Positions 58,049 through 64,000 of a stretch of DNA of 64,000 bases are shown here, piece by piece. Source of the DNA: Nitrospira sp. (GTDB lineage Bacteria > Nitrospirota > Nitrospiria > Nitrospirales > Nitrospiraceae); contig CP092079.1 of NCBI GenBank assembly GCA_022226955.1, positions 3,520,282-3,584,281 on the forward strand, given 5' to 3'. The translations under genes and the position numbers were made by a program. Numbering within the stretch: the first letter of the stretch is position 1; each line of letters starts with the position of its first letter. The notes beneath the pieces were generated by a model. The model was given only the letters and a program-made list of their open reading frames with translations. It made no database searches and had not been told where the DNA came from.

Positions 58049-59452
58049 TTAAGCGGAAGGAGCTGCCAAGGGAAGCGTCACGGTAAACGTCGATCCGGCA
58101 CCCAGTTCGCTAGTTACATCGATACGCCCCTTGTGCGCTTCGGCAATCCAGGCGCAAATGGCGAGGCCGAGGCCGGTGCCCTTCTTCGTATGGGCCCGGG
58201 CGCCATCGGTGCGGAAAAAACGATGGAAGATTCTGGGCAGATCCTCCGAAGCAATGCCGATCCCTTGGTCCGTGACCGACAGCCGCGCATTCGCTCCGTC
58301 TGCGACAAGAGCAATTTCGACGTTCCCGTCAGGATGGGAATACTTAATGGCATTCTCAACCAGATTCAACAGCAGCTCCCGCAACCGGAGCTCATCGCCC
58401 TGGACCACGGCCGGTTGCACCGCGCCGAGCGTCACGGCGATATTGCGCTCTTGCCCGAGCAGTGGCGCTTGCCGATGGATGTCTTCGACGAGCGATTCCA
58501 AACTGACCGGCAGCGTCTCCATTTTCACCTCTCCCATATCGGCGCGGGAGAGGAACAGCAACTCGTCGACGATGTGCGTCATGCGGTCGATTTCTTCCAG
58601 ATTGCTTTCGAGCACGGTTTGATAATCGCCGAGTGGGCGGGGACGGCGGAGCGTCAACTCCGTCTCGCCCTTCATGACGGTCAACGGCGTCCGCAGCTCG
58701 TGGGATGCATCGCTGGTAAATTGACGAATCTGCCGGAACGACACATCGAGCCGGCCGATCATGTCGTTAAACATGCTGGCCAGGCGTCCGATCTCGTCGG
58801 GAGATGTCGACATCGTCAACCGCTGGCTAAGATCGCCGGCGGCAATGCGCTGCGCCGCCAGCGTAATCGCATCGACGGGGCGCAGCGCGCGGCCGGCCAG
58901 AAACCATCCGCTGGCCAGCGACACCGCCAGCGCAATCGGCACGGTGACCAGCAACACCAACAGCAGCCGGCGCAGCGTCTCGTCGATCGACTCCATCGAC
59001 GTCCCGACTTGCACGATGTAGAGCAAGTTCCCCCGGTAGATGATCGGAACGGACACGAGCCGGAGCGGTGGCTCCTTCGGGTACTTCGCCGATTCAAAAA
59101 TAGACTTTCCGCTGAACGTCGTTTCGAGCGCCGTGCGGCTAAGCGGGACGTCGTGCTGTTTGATATTGGGTGACCGAAGCGTGATGGTGCCAGACGGGCT
59201 GAAAATCTGGAAGAATTTATCGATCCGGGCAAGCTCGGGAAACTGCGACAGCAATTCCTCTTCGTCGATGAGCGGGAGAAACCCCCGTTCTTCCAGCGAA
59301 CGAACCGCCGTATTGGCAGTCTCTTCCAGCGATTGATCCACCGCATCGCGAAGACTGCGCTCGGTCACATGGTACAGCACCACGGAGAACACGATCAGCA
59401 CAAGAGCCAGCGTGCTCCCGTACCAGAGCGTCAGCCGAAGGCGCAGCGGCAT
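58049..59452 (-). CDS. Sensor histidine kinase, HAMP type
   Basis: The 467-residue kinase has two transmembrane segments (about residues 10-27 and 165-187) around a periplasmic sensor, then HAMP, HisKA with FTSDASHELRTPLTVMKGE (phospho-His) and the HATPase with N-box LLNLVENAIKYS, G1 DQGIGIA and G2 GTGLGLAI. Its ATG shares one base with the regulator stop (TGATG), so they are coupled. It resembles the CusS/heavy-metal sensor branch; position before degP suggests sensing envelope stress. Confidence 0.9.
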   Translation of the reverse strand: MPLRLRLTLWYGSTLALVLIVFSVVLYHVTERSLRDAVDQSLEETANTAVRSLEERGFLPLIDEEELLSQFPELARIDKFFQIFSPSGTITLRSPNIKQHDVPLSRTALETTFSGKSIFESAKYPKEPPLRLVSVPIIYRGNLLYIVQVGTSMESIDETLRRLLLVLLVTVPIALAVSLASGWFLAGRALRPVDAITLAAQRIAAGDLSQRLTMSTSPDEIGRLASMFNDMIGRLDVSFRQIRQFTSDASHELRTPLTVMKGETELTLRRPRPLGDYQTVLESNLEEIDRMTHIVDELLFLSRADMGEVKMETLPVSLESLVEDIHRQAPLLGQERNIAVTLGAVQPAVVQGDELRLRELLLNLVENAIKYSHPDGNVEIALVADGANARLSVTDQGIGIASEDLPRIFHRFFRTDGARAHTKKGTGLGLAICAWIAEAHKGRIDVTSELGAGSTFTVTLPLAAPSA

Positions 59453-60123
59453 CAGTCGACTTTCAGCATATAACCGCTGCCACGGATCGTATGAATGAGT
59501 TTTTTCGAGCGGCCCCGGTCGATCTTGTTGCGGAGATAATTGACGTAGACGTCGATGACATTGGTGAAGGTGTCGAAATCCTGGTTCCAAACATGCTCGG
59601 AAATCATCGGCCTTGTCAGCACCCGCCCAGTGTGCCGCATGAGATATTCCAGCAGCGCATATTCTTTCAGCGTCAGCTCGATGCGCGTCCCGCCGCGCGC
59701 GACCTCGCGAGTCGCCGGATTCAGCACTAAATCGTCGATTTGCAGGATGCCGGGACTCTCGGTCGCCCCTCGGCGCAGCAGCGCGCGCACGCGGGCCAGC
59801 AATTCATCGATGGCAAACGGCTTGGTGAGATAATCGTCGGCGCCGGCGTCGAGTCCTTTCACCCGCTGATCGACCTGGGACTGCGCCGTCAAGATCATCA
59901 CCGGCGTTTGCACCCGTTCGCGGCGGGCGGCTTTCAGAATGTCCATCCCCGACATCGACGGCAGCATGAGATCGACGACGATCAAATCGTAGTTGGTCGC
60001 CAGCACCATCTCAAGGCCTTTGGACCCGTCTTCGCACAGATCGACGGCGTAACTTTCTTCCTCAAGCGCGCGCTTGATGAAACTGCCGACTTTCGTTTCG
60101 TCTTCAACCACAAGCACACGCAT
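59452..60123 (-). CDS. OmpR-family response regulator
   Basis: The 223 residues form a receiver domain with acidic pair VVEDE, phospho-acceptor Asp in IVVDLMLPSMSG and Lys in LTKPFAIDEL, plus a winged-helix DNA-binding domain (LTLKEYALLEYLMRHTGRVL, IDVYVNYLRNKID). It is the first gene of the regulator-kinase-degP unit. It may control degP; the region 60124-60318 upstream has no other gene. Confidence 0.93.
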   Translation of the reverse strand: MRVLVVEDETKVGSFIKRALEEESYAVDLCEDGSKGLEMVLATNYDLIVVDLMLPSMSGMDILKAARRERVQTPVMILTAQSQVDQRVKGLDAGADDYLTKPFAIDELLARVRALLRRGATESPGILQIDDLVLNPATREVARGGTRIELTLKEYALLEYLMRHTGRVLTRPMISEHVWNQDFDTFTNVIDVYVNYLRNKIDRGRSKKLIHTIRGSGYMLKVD

Positions 60124-60318
60124 ACGGACTCCTCTCGCGGGTCGATTATACCAAACCTATCGAGGATGTTCTCGGATCGCGGCGGCACACGAACAGAGCG
60201 CCCGGCCATATCTTGACGCTCGATGGAGAAACCTTCCTTGGATTTGAATCGGCTGATCGCCGCATAGCCCTCGTTTCGCTACACAAACATCCATCATGCC
60301 ACGGCAGACCGCAGGCTC

Positions 60319-61989
60319 TTACTTCGGCTGAAATCGAGTGATTGTGACCGGAGCATACGACAGGTTCGCCCCGCCAGGCGTCCGCTGAGCCAGCGTATGC
60401 CGCAGCCAGACGGCATCGTTGCGCGTGGGAAAATCAGACCGGTAATGCGCGCCACGGCTTTCCTCGCGCGCGAGCGCCCCCACGACAATGGTTTCCGCAA
60501 GTTCAACCAAGCATTGCAGCTCCAGCGCCTGGATCAAGTCGGTGTTGAAGACTCGCCCCTTGTCTTGCACCGTGACGGCCGCCGCGCGTTGCCGGAGATC
60601 GCGGACCTTATGTTCGGCCGCCGCCATCGACTCTCGTGTCCGGAAAATTCCGAGGTTCATACTCAACGCCTCTCCCAACGCTTGCCGCACTTGCCAGGCG
60701 CGTTCTGCTCCGCGCTGAGACAGCAGCCGCTCGACCCTGTCTCGCTCTTCAGCAAGATGATGTCCGGCGGGAACCTCATGCCCTACAGCTCCAACATATT
60801 CGCCGGCTCTTGTTCCAGCGCGCCGGCCAAACACAATCGTTTCCAGCAACGAATTGCCGCCGAGACGATTGGCGCCATGCACGCTGACACAGGCGCATTC
60901 TCCCGCCGCGAAGAGACCTGGGATAGCCGTCTCGCCCCATTGGTTGGCTCTGACTCCGCCCATTTGATAATGTGCGCCGGGCCTGATGGGGATCGGCGTT
61001 TCAACCGGATCGAGCCCGGCGAACTCCATCGCAATCTGCCGGATTTGAGGGAGCCGTTCCACAATCTTATCTCGCCCGAGATGCCGGAGGTCCAGCAATA
61101 CACAGCCATCCACGCCACGCCCTTCGAGTATTTCTTGTCCAATCGCGAGAGACACGGTCGAGCGGGTCGCCAATTCCATTTGCTCCGGCGCATAGCGCTT
61201 CAGGAATCGCTCTCCCAGGGTATTGAGCAGATAGCCGCCCTCGCCCCTTGCCCCTTCGGTAATCAGAATGCCGGTGTCCTTCAACGTAGTCGGATGAAAC
61301 TGGACGAATTCCATGTCCATGAGCGGCGCCCCGGCGCGGTAAGCCAGCGCCATGCCGTCGCCAGTATTGATCACCGCATTCGTGCTGGTCAGAAATGCCC
61401 GCCCGCTCCCGCCGGTCGCCAGGATGACGGCCTTGGCTTGAATGAGCCGCAACCCGCCGTGAACGATGTCCCAGGCAATCACTCCTCGGCAGACGCCGCC
61501 TTCGACCACCAGCGCGGTGACATACCATTCTTCATAGACGGTGGTGCGCCGTTTGAGAATCTGCTCGTAGAGCGCATGCAGCAGCGCGTGGCCGGTGCGA
61601 TCGGCCGCATAGCATGTACGCGGAAATCCGGCGCCGCCGAATGGCCGCTGGGCGATGCGCCCCTGGGCATCGCGACTGAAGATCACACCCAGTCGCTCCA
61701 GCTCAAGAATGTCCCCCGGAGCCTCCCGGCACATCGCTTCGATAGCGTCCTGGTCGCCAAGATACAGCCCTCCCTTCGCTGTATCGAAGGCATGAGCTTC
61801 CCACGAATCGTTCTCGCCGAGCGCCGCGTTGATGCCGCCTTGAGCCGCCACCGAATGGCTGCGGACCGGATGGACTTTTGAAATCAGCGCCACGTCCAGA
61901 TGTCCTGGCGCGGCAAGAGCCGCGCGCATGCCGGCCAGCCCGGCGCCGACGATGAGAATGTCGTGCAGATGTGTTCGTTTCGTGACCAC
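60319..61989 (-). CDS. sdhA: Succinate dehydrogenase/fumarate reductase-type flavoprotein subunit
   Basis: The protein (556 residues from GTG at 61989, GGAG 4 bases upstream) has the SdhA/FrdA pattern: FAD motif [32 protein letters not shown] with the FAD-linked His, [41 protein letters not shown], and the C-terminal [12 protein letters not shown] block. NadB is the closest alternative, but DQDAIE and the C-terminus favour SDH. No iron-sulfur or membrane-anchor subunit is next to it. An ATG at 62055 is a possible longer start. It is divergent from gcvP. Confidence 0.82.
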   Translation of the reverse strand: MVTKRTHLHDILIVGAGLAGMRAALAAPGHLDVALISKVHPVRSHSVAAQGGINAALGENDSWEAHAFDTAKGGLYLGDQDAIEAMCREAPGDILELERLGVIFSRDAQGRIAQRPFGGAGFPRTCYAADRTGHALLHALYEQILKRRTTVYEEWYVTALVVEGGVCRGVIAWDIVHGGLRLIQAKAVILATGGSGRAFLTSTNAVINTGDGMALAYRAGAPLMDMEFVQFHPTTLKDTGILITEGARGEGGYLLNTLGERFLKRYAPEQMELATRSTVSLAIGQEILEGRGVDGCVLLDLRHLGRDKIVERLPQIRQIAMEFAGLDPVETPIPIRPGAHYQMGGVRANQWGETAIPGLFAAGECACVSVHGANRLGGNSLLETIVFGRRAGTRAGEYVGAVGHEVPAGHHLAEERDRVERLLSQRGAERAWQVRQALGEALSMNLGIFRTRESMAAAEHKVRDLRQRAAAVTVQDKGRVFNTDLIQALELQCLVELAETIVVGALAREESRGAHYRSDFPTRNDAVWLRHTLAQRTPGGANLSYAPVTITRFQPK

Positions 61990-62171
61990 CGCGCTCCGCG
62001 ACAGGAGGAAAAAATCTTCTCGCTCCCTTGTACTTACAGAACTCTCCCTCCCCATGGCAAGCGGCGGCCAGGCCAGGCGGTGGGATATTGGAAATGGAAC
62101 AGCGCCATGGTAGTCTCCACAAGATCGATAGCCATCCACACCTCACCCCATAGCGAGCGGATCGAACGAAC

Positions 62172-64000
62172 ATGCCTCACCCCGATTTTCTGCAACCGAC
62201 CGACCTCTTTCCACCGCGGCACATTGGCCCGTCGGACAACGACATCCGCGACATGCTGACCGTAGCCGGCCTGCCTTCGCTGGAACACCTTTGCGAGGTC
62301 ACGGTTCCTCAGGATATCCAACTGCGAAAGCCGCTGGACCTGCCGCCGCAGCGGGGAGAGCAGGACGTGCTAGGCGAGCTGAAACAGATGGCGGCAAAAA
62401 ACCGCGTCTACCGGTCACTGATCGGCATGGGCTACTACCATTGCATCACCCCTGGCGTAATCCAGCGGAACATTCTTGAAAATCCTGGCTGGTACACCCA
62501 ATACACGCCCTATCAGGCCGAAATCGCCCAGGGCCGTCTTGAAGCGCTGGTGAATTTTCAAACGATGGTCGGGGACCTGACCGGATTGCCACTGGCCAAC
62601 GCCTCTTTGCTGGACGAGGGGACCGCCGCCGCCGAAGCGATGGCGATGTGCATGGCCATCGCTCGATCCCGCGGCGAAGAACGCACCACCTTCTTTGTTT
62701 CGCACGACTGCCATCCGCAAACGCTGGCAATCCTCCGGACACGCGCCGAACCGTTGGACATCGCGATTCGCTCAGGCCCCAACACATCGATCGATTTTTC
62801 GGATAACACCGTATGCGGCTTGCTGCTCCAATATCCAACGAGCGACGGCTATGTCGGGGACGTCAGCGGGCTGGTCGCTCGGGCGCATGAGGCGGGGATA
62901 CTCGTGGTCGTCGCCACGGATCTGCTGGCCTTAACCCTCTTGCGGCCACCGGGAGAGTTCGGCGCCGACATTGCCGTGGGCTCCAGCCAGCGGTTCGGCG
63001 TTCCTATGGGATTCGGCGGGCCGCATGCCGCCTTCTTAACCACGAAGGAAGAATTCAAGCGTCAGATGCCCGGACGGATCGTCGGCGTCTCAAAAGATGC
63101 GGCCGGCAATACGGCCTACCGGCTCTCTCTCCAAACACGCGAGCAACATATCCGCCGGGAAAAGGCCACGAGCAACATTTGCACAGCCCAAGTACTCTTG
63201 GCCGTCATGGCCGGCATGTACGCGGTGTACCACGGCCCCGGCGGACTCCGCCGCATCGCGCAGCGCGTGCATGGATTGACGCTGATGCTCGCCGAAGGCT
63301 TGCGCCGGCTCGGCTTCGACGTCGGCCCGGAATTGTTCTTCGACACCTTGCGCATCCGCGCGGCCAAGCACCAGGCCGATCCGATCCGCGCCAGAGCGAA
63401 CGAACAGCGCATCAATCTCCGAACCCATGAAGACGGATCCCTCGGCCTCTCATTGGACGAAGCCAGCACCGAGCACGAAGTCGAGGCGCTCCTGAGGCTC
63501 TTCGTCGGCCATGACCAACTGCCGTTCCACATGGCCGATCTTGCCAGCTCTGTCAATCTCAGCTATCCCGATCCGCTGGCGCGAACCAGCTCCTATCTCA
63601 CGCACGAGATTTTCAATCGGTACCACGCCGAGCATGAAATGTTGCGCTATTTACATCGGCTTCAAGGCAAGGATCTCTCGCTCACGCATTCGATGATTCC
63701 GCTCGGCTCCTGCACGATGAAACTGAATGCCACAGCGGAGATGCTGCCTGTCACCTGGCCAGAATTCGCCCATCTTCATCCGTTCGCCCCAACCGATCAG
63801 ACGCAGGGATACCAAGAGTTATTCCATCAGCTGGAGTCTTGGCTGGCCGAGATTACGGGATTTGCCGCTGTCTCGCTCCAGCCCAATGCCGGCTCCCAAG
63901 GCGAATATGCGGGACTAATGGCAATTCGCGCCTACCACCGCGGGCAGGGCGCATCCCATCGGAATGTGTGCCTGATTCCAGTGTCGGCCCACGGCACCAA
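62172..64000 (+). CDS. gcvP: Glycine dehydrogenase (decarboxylating), P-protein, partial
   Basis: The P-protein decarboxylates glycine and passes aminomethyl to lipoyl-H-protein. From ATG at 62172 the frame is open for 609 codons to the window edge. N-terminal [71 protein letters not shown] and, near the edge, [20 protein letters not shown] are conserved. Both halves appear on one chain (single-subunit form, roughly 950 residues). The PLP lysine lies beyond the edge. It can supply one-carbon units balanced by PurU. Confidence 0.95.
   Translation, partial: MPHPDFLQPTDLFPPRHIGPSDNDIRDMLTVAGLPSLEHLCEVTVPQDIQLRKPLDLPPQRGEQDVLGELKQMAAKNRVYRSLIGMGYYHCITPGVIQRNILENPGWYTQYTPYQAEIAQGRLEALVNFQTMVGDLTGLPLANASLLDEGTAAAEAMAMCMAIARSRGEERTTFFVSHDCHPQTLAILRTRAEPLDIAIRSGPNTSIDFSDNTVCGLLLQYPTSDGYVGDVSGLVARAHEAGILVVVATDLLALTLLRPPGEFGADIAVGSSQRFGVPMGFGGPHAAFLTTKEEFKRQMPGRIVGVSKDAAGNTAYRLSLQTREQHIRREKATSNICTAQVLLAVMAGMYAVYHGPGGLRRIAQRVHGLTLMLAEGLRRLGFDVGPELFFDTLRIRAAKHQADPIRARANEQRINLRTHEDGSLGLSLDEASTEHEVEALLRLFVGHDQLPFHMADLASSVNLSYPDPLARTSSYLTHEIFNRYHAEHEMLRYLHRLQGKDLSLTHSMIPLGSCTMKLNATAEMLPVTWPEFAHLHPFAPTDQTQGYQELFHQLESWLAEITGFAAVSLQPNAGSQGEYAGLMAIRAYHRGQGASHRNVCLIPVSAHGT

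Noticed and set aside
58133-59173. 346-codon open frame antisense to the histidine kinase
   Set aside because: Low-complexity Arg/Gln/His-rich shadow translation.
60397-61881. 494-codon open frame antisense to the sdhA-like gene
   Set aside because: The minus-strand protein has unmistakable flavoprotein motifs; the plus-strand frame is a long shadow.

Overview
The window looks like a chromosomal segment of a Gram-negative, GC-rich bacterium, most likely a Nitrospira-type member of the Nitrospirota. This is inferred from gene content and protein resemblance, not proven. Supporting points are the archaeal-type two-subunit PheRS, an Anbu/alpha-E/ATP-grasp cluster, an F1-ATPase operon without Fo genes beside it, and outer-membrane and lipoprotein genes. 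Housekeeping genes lie in compact operons. Between them are short, more AT-rich accessory patches with degraded mobile elements.

Region by region: 0.1-2.4 kb is an accessory patch with a tandem alpha/beta hydrolase, scrambled IS3 fragments and an antitoxin fragment. 2.5-8.9 kb is one tight minus-strand operon, fmt-rsmB-rpe-pheS-pheT. Initiator tRNA lies divergent to fmt, and a decayed serine recombinase ends inside it. 10.1-12.4 kb holds small unknown genes, including a miniature tail-sheath protein. 12.5-16.8 kb has a response-regulator/GGDEF protein, a beta-helix protein, a TPR protein behind a candidate sigma-54 promoter, a DUF2726 protein and AnmK. 16.9-22.2 kb is a zinc/manganese ABC operon, with a large surface lipoprotein gene lodged between the ATPase and permease genes and broken by one TGA codon. 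22.5-25.7 kb carries an outer-membrane barrel, small lipoprotein, GNAT, zinc-ribbon, unknown and RluD genes. 25.9-29.2 kb is the ATP-grasp/alpha-E/Anbu operon. 29.4-37 kb reads asmA-mscS-atpHAGDC on the minus strand.

37.2-39.7 kb is a second accessory patch: a DUF433/DUF5615 toxin-antitoxin pair, a RAYT transposase relic, a possible nuclease, and tRNA-Ser with a duplicated 3' end. 39.9-43.4 kb is the classic SRP RNA-dnaX-ybaB-recR block followed by a DksA/TraR zinc-finger gene. 43.5-49.6 kb has two lipoproteins, tRNA-Val, trmFO-xerC, argB and an M28 peptidase. 50-53.4 kb is a third accessory patch with a TIR-like candidate defence protein, a second DUF433/PIN-like pair and an unknown Rossmann-like protein. 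53.4-64 kb holds a gamma-class carbonic anhydrase-like protein, rimO, purU, an envelope-stress operon (regulator-kinase-degP), an orphan sdhA-like flavoprotein and the first two thirds of gcvP, which runs off the right edge.

The best candidates for undescribed biology are the TIR-like protein with its unknown C-terminal half (50.0 kb), the 125-residue mini-sheath protein (10.1 kb), the tandem hydrolase (0.1 kb), the TGA-interrupted lipoprotein inside the metal-transport operon (18.8-21.4 kb) and the double-hairpin leader of degP (57.96-58.0 kb).
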